Assembly (NCBI RefSeq): GCF_000308875.1
Contig: NZ_BAGL01000125.1
Coordinates: 1 to 64,000, forward strand
DNA from: Nocardia transvalensis NBRC 15921
Lineage (GTDB): Bacteria > Actinomycetota > Actinomycetes > Mycobacteriales > Mycobacteriaceae
Direction: 5' to 3'
Length of the DNA: 64,000 nucleotides
Shown here in pieces: positions 24,936 through 33,148 of the stretch. The notes below the pieces were generated by a model. The model saw nothing but the letters and a program-made list of their open reading frames with translations. It made no database searches and was not told the DNA's origin. The position numbers and the translations under genes are program-made. Numbering within the stretch: the stretch's first letter is position 1; every line of letters begins with the position of its first letter.

Positions 24936-26239
24936 GGGATCATCACCGCCTGGGCGTCGAAGGGGCGGTCGGCCAGGTAGATACCGTCCGCACAGGTCGC
25001 GCACCGGCCCGCGAGATGCGCGGCGACCTCGGCGTCGAACCGGGTGACCAGGGCCGCCGCGGCATTGGCGGCCCCGTCGAGGGTGCCGCAGGCGCCCCGG
25101 CCGCGCAGGACCACCGACCAGCGCCGCAGCCGGTCGACATCCGCCGCGGTGGCCCGCCCGTCGCGCAGGGCGGAGGCCGCCGCGGCCATGGCTGCGGTGC
25201 CGTTGAAACAGGAACCGCACTGGCCGGCGTTCTCGCGGTCGAAGTAGCTCAGCACGGCCGCGCCGACGGCGACGGGACACTCGCGGGTGAGCAGGGCGAT
25301 CGCCCCGCAGCCGAGGCCGCTGCCGAGCGCGAGGATCGACGCGTGATCCAGTGTGGCGTCGAGTATTTCGCGTCCCACCGTCCCCGCGAAGTAGCCGCCC
25401 ATGAGTGCGCCGCGCACATCCCGCGCGGGTACGCCGTGCAGGGCGAGCAGGTCGGCGAACGGTGTGCCGTGCGGGAGTTCGTAGAGCGCGGGGGAGCGGC
25501 CGGCACCGGTGACCGTGGCCAGGAAAGTGCCGGGAGATTCGGCCGTGCCGACGGTGCGGAACTCCGCGCCGCCGTGACGGTGCACGAACGGCAGGTGGGC
25601 CAGCGTCTCGACATTGCTCACCACCGTCGGCGACCCGCCGACGCCCTGCTCGAACGGGCGCGGGGGTTTGTCGGTCGGTTTCGCCGGGCCGCCGTCGATC
25701 GCGCGGATCGCCGCGGTCTCCTCCCCGGCGACGTAACCCGGTGCGACGGTGACGAGTTCGATCGCGACCTCGGTGATACCGGCCGTGTCGAGTTCGGTGA
25801 GCGCCGCGTCCACCCGCCGCGCGGACTCCTCGTCGGACACGTACACATACGCGCGGCGCGCGCCGGCGACGGCGGCGGCCAGGCGCAGCCCGTCCAGCAC
25901 AAGATGCGGGCGGTTGCGCAGCAGCCACTTGTCCTTGACCGAGGCCGGTTCGCCCTCCTCGCCGTTGGCGACGACGACGGTCGCGCTCCCGCGCAGATGG
26001 GCGTCGCGCACCGTACCCAGCTTGATCGCGAGCGGGAACGCCGCGCCCCCACGCCCGCGCAGCCCGCTGCGCCGCACCTCGTCCAGTAACGCCTCCGCGG
26101 AGGCGAGCGGCCGATACCCCCCACCGGCCAGATACTCGGCGCAGTCCTCGACCGTGCCGAGCGGCCGCAGCAGGCGGGGCGTGCACCCCGGCAGCGCGGC
26201 CACGGTGAGCGCCCCGGTCGGCGCGAAGGTCTCTGGCAT
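24932..26239 (-). CDS. NuoF-like NADH dehydrogenase (51 kDa subunit type) flavoprotein
   Basis: 435 residues. Order: FMN/NADH domain with GLRGRGGAAFP (59-69) and ANGEEGEPASVKD (91-103), SLBB domain (about 240-290), and a C-terminal cluster domain. In complex I the cluster Cys follow C-x2-C-x2-C plus a distant Cys; here the first position is Ala338, leaving C341, C344 and C384, so the cluster is changed or missing. A further CATC pair lies at 413-416. No other complex I genes are near. It is coupled to a [3Fe-4S] ferredoxin, so it probably reduces that ferredoxin from NADH. The ATG follows GAGAGAGG. Confidence 0.8.
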   Translation of the reverse strand: MPETFAPTGALTVAALPGCTPRLLRPLGTVEDCAEYLAGGGYRPLASAEALLDEVRRSGLRGRGGAAFPLAIKLGTVRDAHLRGSATVVVANGEEGEPASVKDKWLLRNRPHLVLDGLRLAAAVAGARRAYVYVSDEESARRVDAALTELDTAGITEVAIELVTVAPGYVAGEETAAIRAIDGGPAKPTDKPPRPFEQGVGGSPTVVSNVETLAHLPFVHRHGGAEFRTVGTAESPGTFLATVTGAGRSPALYELPHGTPFADLLALHGVPARDVRGALMGGYFAGTVGREILDATLDHASILALGSGLGCGAIALLTRECPVAVGAAVLSYFDRENAGQCGSCFNGTAAMAAAASALRDGRATAADVDRLRRWSVVLRGRGACGTLDGAANAAAALVTRFDAEVAAHLAGRCATCADGIYLADRPFDAQAVMIP

Positions 26240-26294
26240 GGCAACCTCTCTCGGCGGAGACTCACTCGTCGGGAGTGCTTGGGGGACAGGGGTT

Positions 26295-26318
26295 CCCGGC
26301 CAACAGCGCGCCGGGAAA
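26295..26318 (+). repeat. Half copy (right arm) of the dispersed inverted repeat
   Basis: 24 bases that match the right arm of the element at 53746-53801 at 22 positions (core CCCGGCCAACAGCGCGCC). No left arm is present. It abuts the first unit of the 24-base tandem array. Confidence 0.6.
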
Positions 26319-26475
26319 GTGGTGGGCGCGGCGTCGGGGAAAGTGGTGGGCGCGGCGTCGGGGACAGTGGTGGGCGCGGTGCCGGGGACAGTGGTGGGCG
26401 CGGTGCCGGGGATAGCGGCGTGCTCGGTGCCAGGGGCGGCGGCGGACCCCGCGCCGGGTGTGGCGGCGGGCTGCA
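26308..26475 (+). repeat. 24-base tandem repeat array (VNTR-like)
   Basis: About seven head-to-tail copies of a 24-base unit with core GTCGGGGACAGTGGTGGGCG; the first four are nearly identical and later ones decay. Because 24 is a multiple of three, several frames stay open (GGRGVGDS-type and PTTVPGTA-type peptides), but no start or ribosome site supports translation. It fills the gap between the NuoF-like gene and the gene at 26498. Confidence 0.8.
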
Positions 26476-26497
26476 CGCCGGGGCTACGCTGGCGATC

Positions 26498-26971
26498 ATG
26501 AGGACGGCGGTGGTGCGGGTCGATGTGGATCCGGCGGGGGAACTCGGCGGGGAGCAGGTGGCTCGGGGTTTGGGGGTGCTGCGGGAGAGTGCGGGGGCGC
26601 TGGGGGCCGAGGTGCTCGACAACGATGTGGTGAACAAGCCGCCGCGCCGGCGGGAGGTTCAGTTGCTGGTTACCGGGGAGGATGCGGAGGCCACCGTGCA
26701 AGAGGCGGTTCGGTTGTGCGCCAAGGCGTTCGGGACCGAGGCGGTGGCGGGGGTGGTGACCTTCGTGAGCCGGGGGACCGACGACGACGCGCACGGGGTG
26801 CTCGCGGGGTTCGGGCTGAGCGGTGACGTCGTGCGCGAGCCGGGGACCGACGGGTTCGACATCGTGCACGTGACGCTGCCCGAGGCCGACCTGGCGCGGG
26901 TGCCGGAGAGCCGGATCCACACCGCGCTGGAGGCGTCGCTGAACTGTGAGGTCCGGATCCGGACGCGGTGA
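26498..26971 (+). CDS. Conserved hypothetical protein
   Basis: 157 residues. No family is recognised. Soluble alpha/beta pattern: TAVVRVDVDPAGELGGEQVA, REVQLLVTGEDAEATVQEAV, AVAGVVTFVSRGTDDDAHGV. One Cys near residue 86 and one near the C-terminus. The ATG at 26498 is chosen because everything upstream in this frame is tandem-repeat sequence. It is transcribed away from the NuoF-like gene and converges with the alpha/beta hydrolase. A tie to the redox block is possible but not shown. Confidence 0.6.
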   Translation: MRTAVVRVDVDPAGELGGEQVARGLGVLRESAGALGAEVLDNDVVNKPPRRREVQLLVTGEDAEATVQEAVRLCAKAFGTEAVAGVVTFVSRGTDDDAHGVLAGFGLSGDVVREPGTDGFDIVHVTLPEADLARVPESRIHTALEASLNCEVRIRTR

Positions 26972-27015
26972 GCGGCGCGGGCGACCGCCCGGCGCCGGTA
27001 GCGGATGACCGTCCA

Positions 27016-27882
27016 TCAACTGTCCAGGAAAGACAGGATCGCCGGGGCCGCCTGCACCCACGTCTCGAAGAGGTTGTAGTGGTCCACCCGGCCCGACCCG
27101 CGGTCCTCGACAGCCCGCTCCCACGCGTCCTCGGGCCACGGCGGATCGATCAGCGTCGAGCCCTCGATCAGGCAGCTCACCTCGAGCGAGGTGCGCTTGG
27201 GATGGTCCAGATCGCGCGCGCCGCCGCGAATGATGAGGGTGGGCACCCGGATCCGGTCGAACATCTCGTCGTCCACCCCGGCGATGGTCTGCCCCGGCTT
27301 GGGCACGTAGGCGTTGAGCCACCGCAGCGACAGCTTGACGAACTCGTCCCGATCGAGATCCAGCAGGCGCTGCTTGTTGTCGGGGTTCTGCTCGATCCGC
27401 TCGCGCCACTCCCGCATCCGCGGCAGCCCCTCGGGCCCCGCGCCACGCACCACCTGCAAGCTCGGAAGTACATAGAACGCACCGAGATTGAACAGCCCGT
27501 ACACCCCGCCGACGATGTTCCACAGCGCCAGCTTGGTGACCCGCTCCGGATAGAGCATGGCCGTCAGCATCGAATCGCGCGCGCCGCCCGACCCGCCCGC
27601 CAGCACGCACGGCTCGGCATCCAGCGCGTCGAGCAATCCGTTGAGAGTCTCGGCGCGCATATGCGATTCGGACTGCCCGTAGAACTGCACGTCCGAGGCC
27701 CCGCAGTTGGGACGGTCCCACAGCAGCACCCGGTAGCCGCCCGCGACGAGTGCTTCGGCCAGCGGGCGCAGGCCGGGCACGTCCGTTCCGAAGCGTCCCC
27801 CCGGTGTCAGGACGATGAGATCGCCTGAGCTGCCGAGTATTTCGTAGGCGACCTTGCCGCCGTTCACGACCACCGTGGGCAT
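27016..27882 (-). CDS. Alpha/beta hydrolase, last gene of minus-strand operon
   Basis: 288 residues. The nucleophile elbow is LAGGSGGARDS (Ser near residue 98); the lid region is longer than in esterases. The C-terminal segment GRVDHYNLFETW probably supplies the His. It should cleave a C-C or ester bond of a pathway intermediate. The ATG at 27882 follows AAAGGAGG. It lies 11 bases after the Rieske ferredoxin gene, in an operon with amidohydrolases, a P450 and an SDR. Confidence 0.8.
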   Translation of the reverse strand: MPTVVVNGGKVAYEILGSSGDLIVLTPGGRFGTDVPGLRPLAEALVAGGYRVLLWDRPNCGASDVQFYGQSESHMRAETLNGLLDALDAEPCVLAGGSGGARDSMLTAMLYPERVTKLALWNIVGGVYGLFNLGAFYVLPSLQVVRGAGPEGLPRMREWRERIEQNPDNKQRLLDLDRDEFVKLSLRWLNAYVPKPGQTIAGVDDEMFDRIRVPTLIIRGGARDLDHPKRTSLEVSCLIEGSTLIDPPWPEDAWERAVEDRGSGRVDHYNLFETWVQAAPAILSFLDS

Positions 27883-27893
27883 GCGACCTCCTT

Positions 27894-28283
27894 TCACGCC
27901 TGGACGATCACCGAATCACCGACGACCCGCACCGGATAGGTGCGAATGCTCCACTCGGGCTTCACCGCCGTCGTTCCGGTCGCGAGTTCGAATCCCCACT
28001 GATGCCACGGGCAGTAGATGAACTCCTGATCACGCACCATCACCTGGTCACCGGGCACAGAGTCGTCCACGACCGTGCGACCACGGGCCCGGCCGGAACA
28101 CAGCGGCCCGCCTTCGTGCGGGCAGTAGTTCGCGATGGCGTAGTACGTGCCGTTGACGTTGTAGACGCCGACCCCGTGCCGCCCGATGGGCACCACCTTG
28201 GACGAGCCGGGTGGTATCTCGTCGACGGTCGCCACGACATGCTCGCGTCCCTGGGCCAGCCGGGGTTCCACAGGATCGGCCAT
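27894..28283 (-). CDS. Rieske [2Fe-2S] ferredoxin
   Basis: 129 residues. Cluster motifs are CPHEGGPLC (about residues 57-65) and CPWHQWGF (about 92-99), the usual C-x-H and C-x2-H pairs. There is no signal peptide, so it is cytoplasmic. It should hand electrons to an oxygenase, possibly the P450 in the same operon or a Rieske oxygenase outside the window; no oxygenase alpha subunit is present here. The ATG overlaps the amidohydrolase stop (TGATG). Confidence 0.88.
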   Translation of the reverse strand: MADPVEPRLAQGREHVVATVDEIPPGSSKVVPIGRHGVGVYNVNGTYYAIANYCPHEGGPLCSGRARGRTVVDDSVPGDQVMVRDQEFIYCPWHQWGFELATGTTAVKPEWSIRTYPVRVVGDSVIVQA

Positions 28284-29428
28284 CACAGCACCCGCCGCTG
28301 ACCGTCGACGGCCGGCACCGACTCCGGAAGGTGATACGTCTCGATCCCGTTGCGGTACATGACATTATCGCGCGCCGCGACCGGCAGATGTTTCACCAGC
28401 CAGCGCGGATCGTCGAACGTCCAGTGCGGGTAGTCCGAGGAGTACAGCAGGATCTTGTCGGCCGACATCCACTCGAACGCCCGGGTCAGTTCGGTCTTGT
28501 CCTCGGGGTAGTCCAGCGGCTGGGTCGTGAACTTGATGTGGTCCTTGACGTACTCCGAGGGCTTGCGCCGGATCCCGGTGAACGAGCGCCGCGCCTCGTA
28601 GATGGCGTCCATCCGCCACATCAGCGGCAGGATCCAGGTGAAGGCGTGTTCCACGAAGACGATGCGCAGCGCCGGGAAGCGGTCGAAGACGCCGTCGAAG
28701 ATCAGGCTCATGATCTGATTCGCCGCCAGCAGCGAGTACGTGACCATGAAATCGTGGTTGTAGCTGGGGAATCCGACCGGCGGCATGGGCATCGTCTCGT
28801 ACGCGCCGCGGCCGAGATGGCAGCTGACCACGAGATCGTGCTTGGTGGCCGTCTCCCAGATCGGGTTGTACTTCGGATCGCCCCAGGCCGGACGCGGCTC
28901 GGCCTTGATCAGAATCTGCGCCATGTACGGATGCCCGGCCCAGTGCTCGATCTCCCGCACCGCGCCCTGCGGATCATCGATGGCGGCGCAGATCGATCCG
29001 CGCCACCGCTGATGCCAGTTGTTGGTCGAATCCAGCCAGTGATTGGCCAGCCAGTGATTGACGCCGGTCGCCATCGCCTGGGTGGCCTCCGGCAGGCGGG
29101 CCGCCTTGACCGTCGGCTCCAGGATCGCGATATCCGATCCGGCCTCGACGATCAGCTGCCGGAACGCGAGTTCCGGGTCGCTGCCGGGGAATTCGCCGCC
29201 CTCGGGGAAGGTGTCGGCGCGCATCGCGTAGGTGTGCGCGTAGTCGGGGGCGTCGTAGATGATCGTGTCGCCGACCCGGTGGCTCATGAAGTAGTTCGTC
29301 CGGAACGGTTCCGGGATGTACTCGACGAGCTCCCCGCGGCGCGGCACCGGATGGACGTCCGAGTCGACCACCCGGACGGCGACCTGTTCCGGTGCCGGGG
29401 CGCGGTGTTGCCGGTGTGCCAGCGTCAT
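28283..29428 (-). CDS. Amidohydrolase family protein with intact metal site
   Basis: 381 residues. The N-terminal VVDSDVHPVP and C-terminal YSSDYPHWTFDDP carry the expected metal His and Asp; SCHLGRGAY and FVEHAFTW supply the middle His residues. The family covers ACMSD-type decarboxylases and hydrolases acting on ring acids. It is the second of two adjacent paralogues; the upstream one has lost the DYPH Asp. The pair may form a complex in which this chain is catalytic. Confidence 0.85.
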   Translation of the reverse strand: MTLAHRQHRAPAPEQVAVRVVDSDVHPVPRRGELVEYIPEPFRTNYFMSHRVGDTIIYDAPDYAHTYAMRADTFPEGGEFPGSDPELAFRQLIVEAGSDIAILEPTVKAARLPEATQAMATGVNHWLANHWLDSTNNWHQRWRGSICAAIDDPQGAVREIEHWAGHPYMAQILIKAEPRPAWGDPKYNPIWETATKHDLVVSCHLGRGAYETMPMPPVGFPSYNHDFMVTYSLLAANQIMSLIFDGVFDRFPALRIVFVEHAFTWILPLMWRMDAIYEARRSFTGIRRKPSEYVKDHIKFTTQPLDYPEDKTELTRAFEWMSADKILLYSSDYPHWTFDDPRWLVKHLPVAARDNVMYRNGIETYHLPESVPAVDGQRRVL

Positions 29429-29440
29429 GGTCGTCTCCCT

Positions 29441-30547
29441 CTAGGTGGTAGCCGCGGCGGCGGGAACGTCGATGCCGTAGAGCCGGGACGCGTTGCGCCA
29501 CAACAGCTTCTCGCGCTGTGCGGCGGTGAGCGCGGACGGCAGCGCGGCGGCGTCGGCGCAGTGCCGGTGCGGGTAGCTGGACCCGAACATCACCATGTCC
29601 TCCTTGCCGGTGAATCCCAGCCACTCGGAGGCGAAGTCGGTGTCGCCGGGCCCGTCGAGACCGCCCTGCACGAAGTAGACGTGGCCGGGCAGATAGTCGC
29701 TGGGCATGCGCGGCGCCCACGGCGTCTGCTCCAGATGCGGCCGGCCGAAGGTGTCCATGCGCCAGGTGAAGGGCGTCAGCATATCGGCGGCCCCGTCGGA
29801 CCAGACGAACTTCAGCTCCGGTATCCGCTCGAACACACCCTCGGCGATCATGTTCATCAGGTGATAGATGTAGTTCAGCGACATGAAGCCGAGGTACTGC
29901 TCGTAGGTCCGGGTGTGCCCGGACGGCGTGGGCGGGAACGCGATACTCTCGCCGGTCTCGATATGCGCGGCCACCGGCAACCCGGCCGCGGCCGTCGCCT
30001 CCCACAGGGGCCAGAACTGCGGCTTACCGTACAGCTCGCGGGACTGTAGCGGGATGCCGACCTGCACCACGCCGGGATGGCTTGCCCACCTGTCGATTTC
30101 GCGCAGCGCGCCTGGGATGTCCTCCGGATTCACCCGGATCGTGCCCCGGTACCGGGAGGCGAACCGGTTCGACTCCAGCCACCGCGAGACCATCATCTCG
30201 TTGTGCGCGGACAGCATCGCCGTGGTCAGGTGCCGGTCGGGCAGGACGCCGCGGGTCATCGGGTGCAGGACCGCGACATCCACGCCGCGCTCGACGAACA
30301 GTTGCTCGCCGGCGAATTCGGGATCCGACCCCGGATACCCTTTGTTCGGTCCCCGCTTGCTCGGCCCGCGCGTGCCCTCGGCGTACTCCCCGCCCGGTGC
30401 GCCGTACCAATCCATCTCCGCATCGGGGATGCCGCGGCTGGCGAACGGCTCGCGCAGGAATCCGCGCATATCCCGGTTCGAGGCGAAGAAGATGTGCACG
30501 CTCGCGTCGATGACGGGGACGGCGGCGCCGCCGGGTGCCGTCCTCAT
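29441..30547 (-). CDS. Amidohydrolase family protein, altered metal site
   Basis: 368 residues. N-terminal VIDASVHIFF, and middle segments such as PVAAHIETGES, place it beside the next gene's product. The conserved SDYPH Asp is replaced: the segment reads FGSSYPHRH. Loss of this metal ligand suggests low activity or a structural role, possibly as partner of the intact paralogue. Its start overlaps the P450 stop and the next gene starts 12 bases after its stop. Confidence 0.8.
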   Translation of the reverse strand: MRTAPGGAAVPVIDASVHIFFASNRDMRGFLREPFASRGIPDAEMDWYGAPGGEYAEGTRGPSKRGPNKGYPGSDPEFAGEQLFVERGVDVAVLHPMTRGVLPDRHLTTAMLSAHNEMMVSRWLESNRFASRYRGTIRVNPEDIPGALREIDRWASHPGVVQVGIPLQSRELYGKPQFWPLWEATAAAGLPVAAHIETGESIAFPPTPSGHTRTYEQYLGFMSLNYIYHLMNMIAEGVFERIPELKFVWSDGAADMLTPFTWRMDTFGRPHLEQTPWAPRMPSDYLPGHVYFVQGGLDGPGDTDFASEWLGFTGKEDMVMFGSSYPHRHCADAAALPSALTAAQREKLLWRNASRLYGIDVPAAAATT

Positions 30548-31917
30548 TCGATACGCGCCCGATCGGGCCGCTCCGTCACCGGCGCGGCGAGTTCCTGCTT
30601 GTCACAGATCCGCTGCAACTTCTCCAGGGTCTCCTCGAGTCCCGGGCCCAGCCGCGGGCCTGGCGTGAAGGTGGCCGGCAGCTTGCGCATGCCCTGGATG
30701 ACGCCGATGGTCTCGTAGTGCACGGTCCCCTCGGGGTCGCAGCGGTAGTCCGGCATCCGGTCCAGGACCGCGGTGACCATCGCCTTGAACACGGTGCGCG
30801 CCACATTCGAGCCGATGCAGCGGTGCACCCCGAGCCCGAAGCTGAAGTGCCGGTTGCCGCGCCGGTCCAGGATGACGTCGTTCGGGTCCGGGAAGACCTG
30901 CGGGTCGCGGTTGGCCATCGCCCACGACAGCCACAGGCGCTCACCCTCTTTGAACCGGGTGTTCTCGATCTCGAAGTCCTCGGAGATGGTGCGGCCGTCG
31001 CCCGGGGCGGGGGTGAAGTAGCGCAGGAACTCCTCGGTCGCCGAGTCGAGCAGGTGCTCGCGCTCGGTGCTGAGCAGGGTGCGCTCGTCCGGATGTTCCG
31101 ACAGCCATTCCAGCGAGTGCGCGGTGAGCGCGGTGGTGGTGTCGAAGCCGCCGCCGATGAGCAGGCCCAGCATGCCGAGGATCTCGAGGTCCGGCGCCGG
31201 CTCCCCGTCGATCCGCAGCTTGATCAGCCCGTCCACCAGGCCGGGGCGCGGATTGGCCTTGATCTCGATCAGATTGTTCAACAGGTCCAGGCCCATGGCC
31301 CGGTGCATCTCCGCGACCCGCGCCGCATCGGGCGAATCCTCGGGCGTGTACACCGCCGCGTGCACCGGCTCGCTGTACATCGACCACTGCCGCAACGGGA
31401 TTCCGAGCATGCCGAGGGTCAGGACGGCCGGGACGATATTGGCGAGGTCGTCGACGAAGTCGATGTGCCCGCTCTCGATCTTCTCGTCGAGGGCGGCCCG
31501 GACGATCTCGTCGACGACCGGCTCCCAGCGCTTGACCGCGGCGGGGGACAGATAGGGATTGAGGGCCTGCCGGTAGGTGCGATGCTCGGGATCGTCCATC
31601 TCCAGCATGCCGCCGCGCACGGCCTGCACGCGCTGCGCCGTCGGGATCGAAATCCCCTTGTAGCCCTTGCGTTCCCCGTTCAGGTCGTGGTCGTTGGAGA
31701 CGTGCGGGCACCGGGCGAGTTCGAAGACCGCGGAGCTGCCCGCGGCCACCCAGTGCCCGTCGTAGGTCTCACTCCAGGCGACCGGGCACTTGGCCTGCAT
31801 ATCCTGGGTGATCTCCACGAACCGGTGCCGGTATTCGGGCGTGTGCCGGTCGAAGTCGTACCGGTTCTTCTTGCGGTCCGAATCGGCGACTGTCTCGTCG
31901 ATGCTCACGATATCCAT
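30544..31917 (-). CDS. Cytochrome P450
   Basis: 457 residues, somewhat long for a bacterial P450. The I-helix motif is LLIGGGFDTTTALT, the ExxR is EEFLR, and the heme loop is FSFGLGVHRCIGSN with its Cys ligand. No membrane anchor. A soluble class I enzyme needing ferredoxin; the operon carries a Rieske ferredoxin, and [3Fe-4S] ferredoxins lie at 24.6 and 49.4 kb. It is the second gene after the SDR and is coupled to the amidohydrolase downstream. Confidence 0.88.
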   Translation of the reverse strand: MDIVSIDETVADSDRKKNRYDFDRHTPEYRHRFVEITQDMQAKCPVAWSETYDGHWVAAGSSAVFELARCPHVSNDHDLNGERKGYKGISIPTAQRVQAVRGGMLEMDDPEHRTYRQALNPYLSPAAVKRWEPVVDEIVRAALDEKIESGHIDFVDDLANIVPAVLTLGMLGIPLRQWSMYSEPVHAAVYTPEDSPDAARVAEMHRAMGLDLLNNLIEIKANPRPGLVDGLIKLRIDGEPAPDLEILGMLGLLIGGGFDTTTALTAHSLEWLSEHPDERTLLSTEREHLLDSATEEFLRYFTPAPGDGRTISEDFEIENTRFKEGERLWLSWAMANRDPQVFPDPNDVILDRRGNRHFSFGLGVHRCIGSNVARTVFKAMVTAVLDRMPDYRCDPEGTVHYETIGVIQGMRKLPATFTPGPRLGPGLEETLEKLQRICDKQELAAPVTERPDRARIE

Positions 31918-31938
31918 CCCTCCGCTGATCCCCGCAGA

Positions 31939-32799
31939 TCAGATGTGGTAGTCGTACGACTTCAGGTAGCCACCACCGTCGACGCGCATCTGCGTGCCAG
32001 TGACGTACCGGGACTCCTCGGAGGCCAGGTACACGACGGCGTTGCTGATGTCCTCGGGCTCGACATAGGGGATGCGCATGGCCTGCTGCACACCGAAGAC
32101 CGGTTCGGCATCCGCGCGGGTCGGATTCTCGAGGTCGGGCCGGAACGAGCGGTACATCGGCTCGCTCTGCAACATCGGGGTGTTGCAGTTGGTGGGGTGC
32201 ACGACATTCGCGCGGATGCCGCGCGGCGCCAGCTGGCGGGCCAGTTCGTAGACGTACCCCGTCAGGGCGCGCTTCGAGTGCACGTAGGCCATGCCGCCCG
32301 GATCGTTGCCCGGGTTGTCGATCTTGTTGATGTCGATCAGCGAGGCGGTGGAGCCGGTCGCGATGATCGACGCGCCCTCCTTCAGATGCCCGAGGGAGAC
32401 CTGGATGGCGTTGATGGTGCCGATCAGGTTCGTGTTGATCACGTCGATCCACGCCTGTAGAGCCGGCTGCCCCTTCATACCGGCGATACCGGCCTGGGCG
32501 ACGACGATGTCGAGCCTGCCCAGTTCGCGAATCCCGTTGTCCACCGCGGCCTGCAGCTGCTCGGCGCTGCGCACGTCGGCCTTGGCCGTGACCACGCGCC
32601 GCCCGGTCTTGCTGACCAGGTTCGCGGTCTCCTCCAGATCTTCGGGCCGCGCGAGCGCGTAGCCGATGGTCGAGATGTCCTCGCACAGATCGATCGCGAT
32701 GATGTCGGCGCCCTCTTCGGCGAGCCGGACCGCATGACTGCGACCCTGCCCGCGCGCCGCGCCGGTGATGAACGCGACCTTACCTTCGACACGTCCCAC
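31939..32799 (-). CDS. Mycofactocin-coupled type SDR oxidoreductase
   Basis: 286 residues from a GTG. N-terminal GRVEGKVAFITGAARGQGRS is the strong signature of this SDR group, and the segment STIGYALARPEDLEETANLV after beta-2 is the mycofactocin-type insertion. Catalytic residues are in GSTAS and AYVHSKRAL. It probably oxidises an alcohol with tightly bound NAD, passing electrons to mycofactocin. It is the first gene of the minus-strand operon, under the control region with two GAGAAY dyads. Confidence 0.85.
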   Translation of the reverse strand: MGRVEGKVAFITGAARGQGRSHAVRLAEEGADIIAIDLCEDISTIGYALARPEDLEETANLVSKTGRRVVTAKADVRSAEQLQAAVDNGIRELGRLDIVVAQAGIAGMKGQPALQAWIDVINTNLIGTINAIQVSLGHLKEGASIIATGSTASLIDINKIDNPGNDPGGMAYVHSKRALTGYVYELARQLAPRGIRANVVHPTNCNTPMLQSEPMYRSFRPDLENPTRADAEPVFGVQQAMRIPYVEPEDISNAVVYLASEESRYVTGTQMRVDGGGYLKSYDYHI

Positions 32800-32910
32800 A
32801 GCTGACCCTTCCGTTCTCTGGTGCCGCTGCGCCGGCAGGCGCGGCGCCGGGTGCGCACGACAAAGGGTCGCAGCGGCCGTCCACTGGCAAGAATTTTCCT
32901 TGCAGTAGAT

Positions 32911-32925
32911 GAGAACGTTACTCTT
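32911..32925. promoter_or_regulatory. GAGAAY-type operator, site 5
   Basis: GAGAACGTTACTCTT, one mismatch at the last base of the consensus. It lies 112 bases upstream of the SDR start on the minus strand. Confidence 0.65.
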
Positions 32926-33054
32926 GAGAATCCTGTGCCGCAAGGTTTTCGGCGCGCAGCCGCCCGTCAGGGGATCGCTCGCTCCGCGTCATTAAAGCCG
33001 CTCGACCACGGAAGACTCGGGCCAATCTCGGTGAATGTGAGACTTCCGCTAGGT

Positions 33055-33069
33055 GAGAACGTTATTTTC
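33055..33069. promoter_or_regulatory. GAGAAY-type operator, site 6
   Basis: GAGAACGTTATTTTC, sharing the GAGAACGTTA left part with site 5. It lies 80 bases upstream of the acyl-CoA ligase start. Confidence 0.6.
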
Positions 33070-33148
33070 GTCAACGTCAGAGACGGGCGTATTCGATGGT
33101 GCGTTCGGCCCGGAGAGGCGCCCGGTTCCCGGAACGAGGGAGACCCCG

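Larger units (their letters stand above)
32800..33148. promoter_or_regulatory. Divergent control region between the two catabolic operons
   Basis: 349 bases without a gene. It holds two GAGAAY-type dyads (32911-32925, 33055-33069), an extra GAGAAT half-site (32926-32931) and a separate perfect 5-7-5 inverted repeat, GCAAGAATTTTCCTTGC (32887-32903). The A+T content is locally raised around these sites, as expected for promoters of both operons. Confidence 0.65.

Noticed and set aside
26279..26497. In-frame extension of the gene at 26498 with GGRGVGDS repeats
   Set aside because: It is purely the translation of the 24-base array; other frames are equally open, and the ATG at 26498 gives a normal soluble protein.
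24932..27721. A 929-codon open frame on the minus strand covering the NuoF-like gene and 1.5 kb upstream
   Set aside because: The upstream part lies over the tandem array and opposite a better-supported gene at 26498; the NuoF-like start at 26239 has a ribosome site and matches the family's N-terminus.
27985..28010. GAGTTCGAATCCCC, resembling a tRNA T-arm
   Set aside because: It lies inside the Rieske ferredoxin gene, and no acceptor or anticodon stem surrounds it.
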